NCBI GenBank assembly: GCA_945885485.1
Contig: CAMCYT010000077.1
Coordinates: 1-10,600 of the forward strand
Origin: Prosthecobacter debontii
GTDB taxonomy: Bacteria > Verrucomicrobiota > Verrucomicrobiia > Verrucomicrobiales > Akkermansiaceae
Length of the DNA: 10,600 nucleotides
Direction: 5' to 3'
In this document: piece after piece, positions 1 through 6,434 of the stretch
How the letters are laid out: each line of letters begins with the position of its first letter
Position numbering within the stretch: position 1 is the stretch's first letter
Made by a program: the position numbers and the translations under genes
The notes under the pieces: generated by a model
Database searches by the model: none
Told to the model about the DNA's origin: nothing
Seen by the model: only the letters and a program-made list of their open reading frames with translations

Positions 1-116
1 ATCACCCAGACTTTTCGGAGCTTGGAATTGGGTGCTGCGGATGACTGCTGGGTTCCAAGTGCGCCTAGCGCAGCGGCGCCGGCGGTGATCTTGATAAATT
101 GGCGACGGTTTTTCAT
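1..116 (-). CDS. Tat-exported protein of unknown function, N-terminus only
   Basis: The reverse strand opens with ATG at 116-114 and stays open for 38 codons to the window edge, so only the N-terminus is present. It begins M-K-N-R-R-Q-F-I-K, a twin-arginine motif, followed by a small-residue Ala/Gly/Leu stretch (about residues 11-20) and a probable signal peptidase site near S-S-A-A at residues 25-28. This predicts a folded protein exported through the Tat system. In this type of genome such signals often precede secreted Gfo/Idh/MocA oxidoreductases, sulfatases or DUF1501-like proteins, but the 10 residues after the likely cleavage site are too few to choose. It is transcribed away from ruvX. 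A GGAG lies about 15 bases upstream of the start, which is too far for a typical ribosome binding site. Confidence 0.6.
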   Translation of the reverse strand, partial: MKNRRQFIKITAGAAALGALGTQQSSAAPNSKLRKVWV

Positions 117-216
117 GCGTTTTTGGAGAAGCTCCGACACCTAAGCGTAAGCGAGTGGGTTTGGCAAAACAAAGCCGAGGCATGATTAAAGGTCGGTTTA
201 AAATACAGGCAGCAGA

Positions 217-756
217 ATGCAGCCTCTCCTTGGGGGGATGATTTCGTTTGCACCTTTTCTTGAACAATCAGGAATGTGTGGGAAAGCTGTCGGCGCATTG
301 AACGAAGAACCGCCAGTTGAGAATTTTCATGAAGCATCGCAGCATCCGGCGCTGGGGGTGGATTATGGCAGTGCGCGGATCGGGATCGCGGCAACGGATG
401 ATTTCGGGATCATGGCGCATCCTGTGGAGACGATTGATCTATCGCACGGATCGGATGGACTGGCGCGGATTCGAGATATCGCTGCGCTGCGGAAGGTGAA
501 GACCTTGGTGGTGGGTTTGCCGTTGAGGTTGGATGGATCCGAAGGGGATTCGGCGAAGAAAGTCCGGGATTACGCAGCGAAGCTTTCGCGGATGCTACCC
601 CATCTGCCGTTGTTTTTTGTGGATGAAACGTATTCGACCATGGATGCGTCTCAAAAATTACACGAGGCAGGGAAGAATGCTCGCAAGCAGAAAGCCGTGA
701 TAGACCAAGTTGCGGCTGTGGAAATTTTGAACCGATGGATGGAGGAAATCGCATGA
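217..756 (+). CDS. ruvX: RuvX/YqgF, putative pre-16S rRNA nuclease (Holliday junction resolvase-like)
   Basis: RNase H-fold protein of the YqgF/RuvX family, which acts in the cytoplasm in 16S rRNA 5'-end maturation; a Holliday-junction resolvase role was first proposed from structure. Family signatures are present: G-V-D-Y-G at residues 47-51 (catalytic D49), V-V-G-L-P-L-R-L-D-G at 98-107, V-D-E-T with E137, and a C-terminal D163 in I-D-Q-V-A-A. All three acidic active-site positions are therefore intact. The start is uncertain. In most family members the first Asp lies at about residue 7-10, but from this ATG it is residue 49, and the first 40 residues resemble nothing in the family. Alternatives in frame are ATG 238, ATG 274 and TTG 298. 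A TAAAAT box at 199-204 could serve a nearly leaderless start at 217. The 3' end overlaps truA by 4 bases (ATGA), implying translational coupling. Confidence 0.9.
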   Translation: MQPLLGGMISFAPFLEQSGMCGKAVGALNEEPPVENFHEASQHPALGVDYGSARIGIAATDDFGIMAHPVETIDLSHGSDGLARIRDIAALRKVKTLVVGLPLRLDGSEGDSAKKVRDYAAKLSRMLPHLPLFFVDETYSTMDASQKLHEAGKNARKQKAVIDQVAAVEILNRWMEEIA

Positions 757-1514
757 GACTGAAACTGACGATCGCGTATGACGGGCGACCGTTTCTTGGT
801 TGGCAAACGCAGGCAGGGGGAAACACGGTGCAGGATTTTCTAAATGAGGCGTTGGAGGTGACCGCGAAGCAACCGATCAAGATGCATGGGTCGGGTCGGA
901 CCGATACGGGAGTCCATGCGGTCGGGCAGGTGGCGCATTTCGATGCACCGGCGGATTCGACGATGAACCCCTACAATTGGGTTCCGGCGCTAAATACGAA
1001 ACTGCCTGCGACGATAAGAGTGATGGCATGTGAGGAGGTTTCGGCGGATTTTCACAGTCGGTTTTCGGCGACAGGGAAGCGATATTATTACGATGTTTGC
1101 ACCGATCCGGTGTTGCCGCCTTTGAAAGCAGGTTTGGCGTGGCATTTGCCGCGTTTATTGGATGCGGATGTTTTGGAACAGGTGTTGAAATGTTTTGAAG
1201 GGAAACACGATTTCCATGCGTTTGCTGCGTATCGCGGAAACGAGGACGAGGAAACGAATTACGTGCGCACGGTGTTTTCCGCGAAGCTGACGACTCTATC
1301 CGACGGGTATCGGATGAGTTTTCACGGCGATGGGTTCCTCTACAAAATGGTCCGGATGCTGGCGGGATCGGCGATCAAAGCTGCGCAGGGCAGGCTGCGA
1401 TTGGACGATCTCGCCTTGTTATTGGATCAGCCGGTAGGCCTACCGCATGGGAAAGCACCGTTGTGTGCACCCGCCGACGGGCTGTATCTGGAAGAGGTGA
1501 TCTACGGGCAATAA
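753..1514 (+). CDS. truA: tRNA pseudouridine(38-40) synthase TruA
   Basis: TruA converts uridines 38, 39 and 40 of the tRNA anticodon arm to pseudouridine. The 253-residue product has the normal length. It starts M-R-L-K-L-T-I-A-Y-D-G, the usual beginning, and carries the catalytic motif G-R-T-D-T-G-V-H with nucleophile D51, K-R-Y-Y-Y at 109-113, H-D-F-H-A-F at 152-157, V-R-T-V at 171-174, and G-D-G-F-L-Y-K-M-V-R at 192-201. The ATG at 753 was chosen over one at 735 because the strong GGAGGAA at 741-747 sits 5 bases before it and the protein then begins at the family's usual place. It overlaps the ruvX stop codon (ATGA). It is the only gene in the window with a textbook Shine-Dalgarno sequence. 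A weak 5-bp hairpin spans its stop codon but lacks a T-tract. Confidence 0.96.
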   Translation: MRLKLTIAYDGRPFLGWQTQAGGNTVQDFLNEALEVTAKQPIKMHGSGRTDTGVHAVGQVAHFDAPADSTMNPYNWVPALNTKLPATIRVMACEEVSADFHSRFSATGKRYYYDVCTDPVLPPLKAGLAWHLPRLLDADVLEQVLKCFEGKHDFHAFAAYRGNEDEETNYVRTVFSAKLTTLSDGYRMSFHGDGFLYKMVRMLAGSAIKAAQGRLRLDDLALLLDQPVGLPHGKAPLCAPADGLYLEEVIYGQ

Positions 1515-1578
1515 ATCGCCCGAAAAACCGAAAAACCCATCAAAATACAACTTTTTCCAAATAATTGCGAGTTTACGC

Positions 1579-1606
1579 TTGCACGGTTGGCTGTGTCGGG
1601 TATCAA
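1579..1606 (+). promoter_or_regulatory. possible sigma70-like promoter of rpsN
   Basis: A TTGCAC at 1579-1584 is followed after 16 bases by TATCAA at 1601-1606. The matches to consensus are 3/6 and 4/6, so the call rests mostly on position: the gene is separated from truA by 105 bases and should have its own promoter. If used, transcription would start around 1613, only about 7 bases before the rpsN ATG. Confidence 0.25.
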
Positions 1607-1619
1607 GCCGCCCCTAATT

Positions 1620-1889
1620 ATGGCTAAGAAAAGTTGGATCGCACGCAACAAGCGCAAACAGAACACCGTTGATAAATACGCACCCCTCAGGCACAAGCTC
1701 AAGGCAGAGAAAGACTATGTTGGTCTCTCGATGCTTCCACGCGATGCTAGCCCGACTCGCGTTGTAAATCGTTGTGAAGTCACTGGCCGTCGCCGTGCAT
1801 TCCTCCGCCGTTTCAAACTTTCCCGGATCACCTTCCGTGAATACGCATCTGCAGGACTACTGCCAGGTGTGACAAAATCCAGCTGGTAA
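1620..1889 (+). CDS. rpsN: 30S ribosomal protein S14, zinc-independent (C-) type
   Basis: Small-subunit ribosomal protein S14 (uS14), which binds 16S rRNA in the head of the 30S subunit. The 89-residue product starts M-A-K-K-S-W and contains the family core L-P-R-D-A-S-P-T-R at 39-47, N-R-C-E-V-T-G-R at 50-57, and the C-terminal G-V-T-K-S-S-W. It has a single cysteine (C52) and no C-x-x-C pair, so it is the zinc-free form. The start at 1620 was preferred to an upstream one at 1587 because M-A-K-K is the canonical N-terminus. No Shine-Dalgarno lies before it (CCCCTAATT immediately precedes the ATG). It sits outside the usual spc ribosomal operon, between truA and a zinc ribbon gene. Whether a second, zinc-binding S14 exists elsewhere in the genome cannot be seen here. 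Confidence 0.95.
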   Translation: MAKKSWIARNKRKQNTVDKYAPLRHKLKAEKDYVGLSMLPRDASPTRVVNRCEVTGRRRAFLRRFKLSRITFREYASAGLLPGVTKSSW

Positions 1890-1897
1890 TTCAGCTG

Positions 1898-1925
1898 GTT
1901 CATGCGGTGCCCCTGCCGCATGAAC
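1898..1925 (+). terminator. 10-bp perfect hairpin just after rpsN (attenuator or processing site)
   Basis: Arms GTTCATGCGG (1898-1907) and CCGCATGAAC (1916-1925) are perfect reverse complements around an 8-base loop, starting 8 bases after the rpsN stop. No T-run follows, so it is not a classical intrinsic terminator. It may instead protect the 3' end or slow transcription before the downstream gene. Confidence 0.5.
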
Positions 1926-1926
1926 T

Positions 1927-1960
1927 AAACGTGGAACGGTAACTACCCGCTTCCACGTTT
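1927..1960 (+). promoter_or_regulatory. second 10-bp hairpin, ending 5 bases before the next ATG
   Basis: Arms AAACGTGGAA (1927-1936) and TTCCACGTTT (1951-1960) are exact reverse complements with a 14-base spacer. The only purine-rich stretch ahead of the start at 1966 is the left arm, so the folded form would hide it. This arrangement could limit translation of the zinc ribbon gene or act as a second pause signal. The function is inferred. Confidence 0.45.
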
Positions 1961-1965
1961 CACCA

Positions 1966-2226
1966 ATGCCAATTTACGAATACGTTTCCGAAGCCCCTGA
2001 CGATCCAGAGCGATCGTGTCGAGTGTGCCGACGTGGATTTGAGTTGAGACGGCCGGTTGACCGCGAAGCTCTCGAGTGCTGCTTGATTTGCAAGCACCCG
2101 ATAAAGAAAGTGATTTCAAAAATTAACACCCCGCGTGTGACGAAGCCACTGTCGATTTCTGACGCGAAGAAGGCCGGATTCACGGTTCTGGAAAAACGCG
2201 ACCAAGGGGTCTACGAAAAACTTTGA
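1966..2226 (+). CDS. FmdB-like small zinc ribbon protein
   Basis: An 86-residue protein beginning M-P-I-Y-E-Y, the hallmark of the FmdB/putative regulatory zinc ribbon family. Two cysteine pairs could bind one zinc ion: C18-x-x-C21 and C39-x-x-C42. In the common family form the first knuckle follows Y-E-Y within about two residues. Here it is pushed back by about 10 acidic/polar residues (V-S-E-A-P-D-D-P-E-R), an insertion. The C-terminal half, residues 46-86, is basic then mixed and matches nothing I recognise. Family members are mostly uncharacterised; a regulatory role is suggested by name only. The gene lies 76 bases after rpsN behind two hairpins, lacks a Shine-Dalgarno, and ends 7 bases before the next gene's GTG. 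Confidence 0.85.
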   Translation: MPIYEYVSEAPDDPERSCRVCRRGFELRRPVDREALECCLICKHPIKKVISKINTPRVTKPLSISDAKKAGFTVLEKRDQGVYEKL

Positions 2227-2233
2227 TCATCCA

Positions 2234-3673
2234 GTGAACATTGAATTTTTAAATAACGCGCTTTTAGCCAGCACGAATATCAGCCACGAATTTCCAACTT
2301 TTGGGAAAGCGATGCTATATCTTGCAGGTATCGTTTTCTTCCTATTATTGAACGCGTTCTTCGTGGCCTCTGAATTTGCCATCGTCAAGGTTCGTCCAAG
2401 TCAGCTTGAATCCCACGGTAAAGATACGGGAGCGGATACATCTCGCGCAGTGCATGTGGTTAAGAACCTGGATGGATATCTCTCGGCAAACCAGCTGGGA
2501 ATCACGATCGCTTCACTAGCCCTTGGCTTCTTGGGTGAACCTTTTGTTGAAGCGTTAGTTTCTCCATTGCTCTTCATGATCGGGATGCCTGAAAAATCTG
2601 AGATATTTGGAATTGGGTTCAGTCCAGTTTCGATGATTTCTTTTTTAATCGCGATCGCATCATTCACCTTCTTGCATGTGGTGGTTGGTGAGTTAATGCC
2701 TAAATCGATTGCGATCCGCCGTTCTGTTGGTACCACGATGTTATTGGTCGGACCTTTGCATGTGTTTTATAAAAGTTTCTACTGGGTCATTCGCTTTTTC
2801 CAAGGAACGGCGAACTGGTTGTTAAAGACGCTATTCCGTATCGATCCCATCAGCGAGAGCGAGCACGTCCACTCAGCTGAGGAGTTGGCGATTTTGGTGA
2901 CCCATTCCGGAAAATTCAAAGAGGTTACGGAAACGGAACGTGAAATTTTGATCAATGCGTTGGAGCTCAATGAGCTTTGGGTGCGTGATGTCATGACCCA
3001 GCGCAACGAGGTCGTCGTGCTCGATGCCGATGAACCATTTGAAAAAACCTTGGCGATTGCGATACGCAGCAAGCACACCCGCTTTCCTCTGGTGAAAGGA
3101 CATATCGATCAATCGATTGGCCTGATTCACATCAAAGATTTGTTCACTCTGATGAACGATCCCGATCCGGATTTGATGCGCATCAAGCGTGAATTGAAAA
3201 TGGTTCCAGACACCATGCCGCTGGATAGCTTGTTGAAATTTTTTCTCAAAGAGCACGCGCACTTGGCAATGGCAGTCGATGAGTTTGGAACGCCAGTGGG
3301 CATCGTGTTCCTCGATAACGTGATCGAGGAATTGGTTGGCGATATCCAAGATGAGTTTGATAACGAGCACTCAACTTTTGTGCGTATCAACGATGAAGAA
3401 TTTGTGGTGGAAGGCTCCGTCACGTTAAATGATTTGGAAGGCTACGTTCCGGAGCTTTATCTGGAAAGCGGCGAGGTGACGACCGTCGGTGGTTACATCA
3501 CGCAAAAACTTGAGCGCTTCCCTGAGGTTGGGGAAACTCTCGTCATCCTCGGTTACGAAGCCAAAGTCACCAGCACTGATGGCCGCCGAGTCGGACAAAT
3601 CCATTTCCGCAAACTAGAAGAGGATGAACTCGCCGAGGATGTGAATGGAAGTGCGGAAGATGTTGCAGATTGA
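2234..3673 (+). CDS. CNNM/HlyC-CorC family membrane protein with CBS pair
   Basis: Inner-membrane protein of the CNNM (DUF21) family, often annotated hemolysin C or CorC-like and linked to magnesium or other divalent cation transport. The order of domains is typical. The CNNM membrane domain (about 27-205) has N-A-F-F-V-A-S-E-F-A-I at 40-50 and G-E-L-M-P-K-S at 152-158. Two CBS repeats (about 250-310 and 320-375) include R-D-V-M-T-Q at 251-256 and V-D-E-F-G-T-P-V-G at 348-356. A C-terminal CorC_HlyC domain (about 383-463) is followed by an acidic tail. The GTG at 2234 has no ribosome binding site. An internal ATG at 2312, preceded by GGGAAAG, would start right at the first membrane helix as most relatives do and may be the true start (453 residues). 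The actual substrate cannot be deduced. 'Hemolysin' is a historical label and not evidence of toxicity. Confidence 0.92.
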   Translation: MNIEFLNNALLASTNISHEFPTFGKAMLYLAGIVFFLLLNAFFVASEFAIVKVRPSQLESHGKDTGADTSRAVHVVKNLDGYLSANQLGITIASLALGFLGEPFVEALVSPLLFMIGMPEKSEIFGIGFSPVSMISFLIAIASFTFLHVVVGELMPKSIAIRRSVGTTMLLVGPLHVFYKSFYWVIRFFQGTANWLLKTLFRIDPISESEHVHSAEELAILVTHSGKFKEVTETEREILINALELNELWVRDVMTQRNEVVVLDADEPFEKTLAIAIRSKHTRFPLVKGHIDQSIGLIHIKDLFTLMNDPDPDLMRIKRELKMVPDTMPLDSLLKFFLKEHAHLAMAVDEFGTPVGIVFLDNVIEELVGDIQDEFDNEHSTFVRINDEEFVVEGSVTLNDLEGYVPELYLESGEVTTVGGYITQKLERFPEVGETLVILGYEAKVTSTDGRRVGQIHFRKLEEDELAEDVNGSAEDVAD

Positions 3674-3697
3674 GGAAGAGGCGGGTAGATATCTTGC

Positions 3698-4402
3698 ATG
3701 TTGGAAGAGCTACGGGGATTGTTGATTTTACAAGATAGGGACAAGCGCTTGCTAGTTTTGGCAAAAGACTTGGCGAAGTTACCACAGGAAGAGGCTCGGG
3801 CTCGGGCAAAACTGGCGGGGGATGAGGCGGCAGTGAAGCATGCGAAGGATGCTTTGCATGCGGTTGAGCTGCGGGTGAAGAAGATTGAAATGGATGCGGA
3901 GACGCGTCGGACAACGGTCAAGCGGTTGCGCGTGCAACAGTTCGAGACCAAAAAGAACGACGAATACAATGCGTTAGGTCACGAGATCACGAGGTATGAA
4001 AAAGAGGTCGATGAGTTTGAAACTCAAGAGCTTCAGGCAATGGAAGAGGTCGATGCTTTCCGAACCAAATTTCAGGAGGCAAATGAGCTACTCGGAAAAA
4101 CTCGCGCGGTAGTCGAAACCGATCTCGCGGCCATTCGTGATCGCCATGCACGGATGTTAGAACAGCAAAATGAGGTTCGTTCTGAGCGCGACAAACTCGT
4201 GCAAACGGTTTCCGAAGATATCCTGCCGCTTTACGAAAAATTACTGAAATCCAAAGAAGGCACCGCGATCGCGACACTTCATGGTGGAAAATGCACGGGT
4301 TGCAATATGAAGGTGATCGCCTCAACCGCTATCGCAGTCCATAGTGAGAAAGAGATCACGCAATGCGAGAACTGCGGTCGAATTCTTGCCATGGATGAGT
4401 GA
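3698..4402 (+). CDS. coiled-coil protein with C-terminal C4 zinc ribbon
   Basis: A 234-residue cytoplasmic protein. Residues 1-185 are almost entirely Glu/Lys/Arg/Ala/Leu-rich with heptad-like spacing, predicting a long antiparallel coiled coil. The end carries G-G-K-C-T-G-C (C199, C202) and C-E-N-C-G-R (C223, C226), a C4 zinc ribbon, followed by I-L-A and a short acidic tail. This is the architecture of the CdsZ/DUF164 'C4-type zinc ribbon domain' family. Relatives are common in bacteria and have been linked to nucleic acid or cell-division roles, but no specific function can be assigned here. The ATG at 3698 follows the CNNM stop by 24 bases; the purine-rich GAGGAAGAGGCGGG lies 12 or more bases upstream. 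The stop codon overlaps the next start by one base. Confidence 0.85.
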   Translation: MLEELRGLLILQDRDKRLLVLAKDLAKLPQEEARARAKLAGDEAAVKHAKDALHAVELRVKKIEMDAETRRTTVKRLRVQQFETKKNDEYNALGHEITRYEKEVDEFETQELQAMEEVDAFRTKFQEANELLGKTRAVVETDLAAIRDRHARMLEQQNEVRSERDKLVQTVSEDILPLYEKLLKSKEGTAIATLHGGKCTGCNMKVIASTAIAVHSEKEITQCENCGRILAMDE

Positions 4403-5313
4403 TGCGAGTGGAACTTGAAACGGAAGTTCTCAAAGGGGTATCGCGTTCTTTTTACCTGAGCCTACGTTTACTTCCGCGCCCGATGAGACGTGCGGCTGGG
4501 ATTGCTTATTTGCTCGCGAGGACCAGTGATACGATTGCGGACTCATTGGTTGGGTCGGCTGAGGAGCGCATCAGTTATCTGTTAGATTTTTTGAAACAGG
4601 TGAGGGGGGAAATCGCCGCACAGGCATTTCCCAAGCATTTCCATGCGGGAATCACCGATCCGCGGGAGGTGATTTTATTGCTGAGTCATGGGGAAATCAT
4701 GGAAGCGCTGAATGGATTGGAGTCGGTAGAGATCGCGCTGATTCATGAAGTTTTGGAAACGATAGTCGGTGGGCAAATTTTGGATCTTGAGAGATTTGGA
4801 AATGCGGGCGACGAACTACGAAGTTTGAAGAATGCCGATGAGTTGGAAGATTACGCGTGGCGTGTTGCGGGATGCGTCGGGCTGTTTTGGACACGTTTAG
4901 GTTTTCTGACGATGGGTGAGAAGTTTTCCACTTATCCACAGGTCGAACTGGAGCAGTGGGGTGTGGAGTATGGGAAGGCACTCCAGTTGGTGAACATCCT
5001 ACGGGATTTCCCGGAGGATAGGCGGATGGGGCGGTGTTACCTGCCGGTGACAGATCCAAAGGATGACGCAGCATGTTTTACGGAATTTAAAAAATGGAGG
5101 AAGGTAGCGCTGGAAAAAGTAGCTCACGGTCGGGCTTATGCGGAAAAACTACAAGGTTGGCGTCTGCGGCTGGCCAGTGGCTTGCCGGCGGCGATCGCGG
5201 AGGAGACTTTGGAACGCTTGGATGTGAAGGATTTATCGGCTCTTGAGCCACGGGTGAAAATTTCCCGAAACAGGCTCTATAGGTTAATTTTGAAGCAAAG
5301 TTTGGGGATTTGA
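4402..5313 (+). CDS. squalene/phytoene synthase family protein (probable squalene synthase)
   Basis: Trans-isoprenyl diphosphate synthase fold, head-to-head type: condenses two prenyl diphosphates, most likely farnesyl diphosphate, via presqualene diphosphate to squalene. Both metal-binding aspartate motifs are intact: D43-T-I-A-D47 in the L-A-R-T-S-D-T-I-A-D block, and D202-F-P-E205-D206 in N-I-L-R-D-F-P-E-D-R-R followed by R-C-Y-L-P. Y151-A-W-R-V-A-G-C-V-G is the usual central helix motif. At 303 residues the length is normal. A squalene rather than phytoene product is inferred from the S-R-S-F-Y-L-S-L-R-L-L-P and T-S-D-T-I-A-D-S context. The ATG at 4402 overlaps the upstream TGA; a GTG at 4399 is one codon earlier. 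No hopanoid cyclase or hpn partner lies in the window, so the end product (squalene, hopanoid or C30 carotenoid) is open. Confidence 0.9.
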   Translation: MRVELETEVLKGVSRSFYLSLRLLPRPMRRAAGIAYLLARTSDTIADSLVGSAEERISYLLDFLKQVRGEIAAQAFPKHFHAGITDPREVILLLSHGEIMEALNGLESVEIALIHEVLETIVGGQILDLERFGNAGDELRSLKNADELEDYAWRVAGCVGLFWTRLGFLTMGEKFSTYPQVELEQWGVEYGKALQLVNILRDFPEDRRMGRCYLPVTDPKDDAACFTEFKKWRKVALEKVAHGRAYAEKLQGWRLRLASGLPAAIAEETLERLDVKDLSALEPRVKISRNRLYRLILKQSLGI

Positions 5314-5357
5314 AACTTCGGCTAGCCAGAATTCGTAAATGCTTTTCTCCTAGGTGT

Positions 5358-5386
5358 TTGACAAGTCAGGCACGACCAAAGAAAAA
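5358..5386 (+). promoter_or_regulatory. possible promoter of the isomerase-oxidoreductase pair
   Basis: A perfect TTGACA -35 hexamer lies at 5358-5363. The region 17 bases on (5381-5386, GAAAAA) is A-rich but a poor -10 match. This is the only consensus -35 in the 84-base gap after the synthase gene. If used with normal spacing, the transcript would begin only about 5 bases before the ATG at 5398. Confidence 0.35.
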
Positions 5387-5397
5387 GACTGCACCTT

Positions 5398-6408
5398 ATG
5401 AGTAACCTAAAATTACACAACGCTATGTGGCCGGGTCTGGTTGGAAAAGAACCAGACACAGATCACCCCCCCATATCTCTTGAGCACATGCTCGATCTCA
5501 CCGTGGCCGCTGAGGTGAATGGGCAGAAATATGACGGAGTCGATCTTTTCATATTCCATCCTCACACCGATCCGGATGCATCCGATCTTGAGCTGCGTAA
5601 AATGGCAGACTTGATCGCTTCGAAAGGACTTTCCGTAGGTTCTCTGGTTGCTCCAGTTTGGCCGGGCACGGTTGGTGGTCCGGCGTTTGGTAGCGACGAT
5701 GACATGAAGAACTTTGTTCTCGCTGTTGAGAAAACCTGCCGCATTGCAAAGATCCTCAACGATCATGGTGTCCGTAAATCCGGAATCATCCGTGTCGATA
5801 CAGCAGGCGGCACCTCAGACTTCGCAAAAGACCCTGCAGGCAACACCGCAATGGTTGCACAAACTTTCCGTGAAGCGGGTAAAGTCGCCGAGCAGTTCGG
5901 TGAGAGAATCGCTGCTGAAGGTGAAATCTGCTGGGGTGGCTTCCATTCATGGAAAGCAGCCGTCGATACTCTCGAGGCGACCAACATGCCAGGCGTCGTT
6001 GGTTTTCAAGCCGATCTTGCTCACACCTATCTCTACCTCATGGGTTATAACGCTCCCGAGGCAGCACTCCTCAAAGCGGGTTATAGTGATGATGAATTCT
6101 GGCCTGCATACAAAATCATGACCGATGCGCTGCGGCCTTGGACACTCGATTTCCACGTCGCTCAAAACGACGGCTCCGTGCATGGAACAGGTTCGCACGA
6201 CAAGACCGGACGCCACTGCCCAGCAGACGATCCGAACGGTAAACTCGATATAGCCAAGTGTTCATCTTACTGGCTGCAAGGCGCTGCGGAACGCGGCATC
6301 AAGCACATCTGTTGGGATGGCTGTATGTTCGACAACTCAGTTCTCGAAGCTCCAGCAACTTGGAATGCGATACTCAAAGCCATGATCGATGTTAACAAGG
6401 CTCTATAA
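5398..6408 (+). CDS. sugar phosphate isomerase/epimerase (xylose isomerase-like TIM barrel)
   Basis: A 336-residue cytoplasmic protein without a signal peptide, of the AP-endonuclease-2/xylose isomerase-like TIM barrel superfamily. Such enzymes isomerise, epimerise or dehydrate keto-sugars and inositols using a divalent metal. Likely metal ligands by position are E174 in A-A-E-G-E-I-C-W, D206 in Q-A-D-L-A-H-T, H253 in D-F-H-V-A-Q-N-D, and an acidic residue near the last strand, perhaps D308 in C-W-D-G. Substrate specificity cannot be read from sequence. The following Gfo/Idh/MocA gene 26 bases downstream indicates a shared sugar or cyclitol pathway. Arg codons are largely CGT/CGC and Leu codons often CTC, unlike the CGG/TTG-rich genes upstream, suggesting high expression. 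No Shine-Dalgarno precedes the ATG. Confidence 0.88.
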   Translation: MSNLKLHNAMWPGLVGKEPDTDHPPISLEHMLDLTVAAEVNGQKYDGVDLFIFHPHTDPDASDLELRKMADLIASKGLSVGSLVAPVWPGTVGGPAFGSDDDMKNFVLAVEKTCRIAKILNDHGVRKSGIIRVDTAGGTSDFAKDPAGNTAMVAQTFREAGKVAEQFGERIAAEGEICWGGFHSWKAAVDTLEATNMPGVVGFQADLAHTYLYLMGYNAPEAALLKAGYSDDEFWPAYKIMTDALRPWTLDFHVAQNDGSVHGTGSHDKTGRHCPADDPNGKLDIAKCSSYWLQGAAERGIKHICWDGCMFDNSVLEAPATWNAILKAMIDVNKAL

Positions 6409-6434
6409 TTATCTAACTCCCAAACTTTATATTT

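Noticed and set aside
161..189. TTGGCA with GATTAA 17 bases on as a ruvX promoter
   Set aside because: The -35 is good but the -10 matches only 3/6, and a competing TAAAAT at 199-204 lacks a -35; not strong enough to list.
410..880. 156-codon open frame on the minus strand
   Set aside because: It lies fully across ruvX and truA, whose motifs are intact on the plus strand, and its translation resembles no family.
1505..1522. Hairpin CGGGC / GCCCG spanning the truA stop codon
   Set aside because: Only 5 bp with an 8-base loop and followed by A-rich, not T-rich, sequence; too weak to call a terminator.
2873..3370. 165-codon open frame on the minus strand inside the CNNM gene
   Set aside because: Opposite-strand shadow of a well-supported CBS-domain region; no recognisable protein features.
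2234..3673. Calling the CNNM/CBS protein a hemolysin
   Set aside because: The name is historical; the domain order fits a cation-transport or sensing membrane protein and nothing suggests a toxin.
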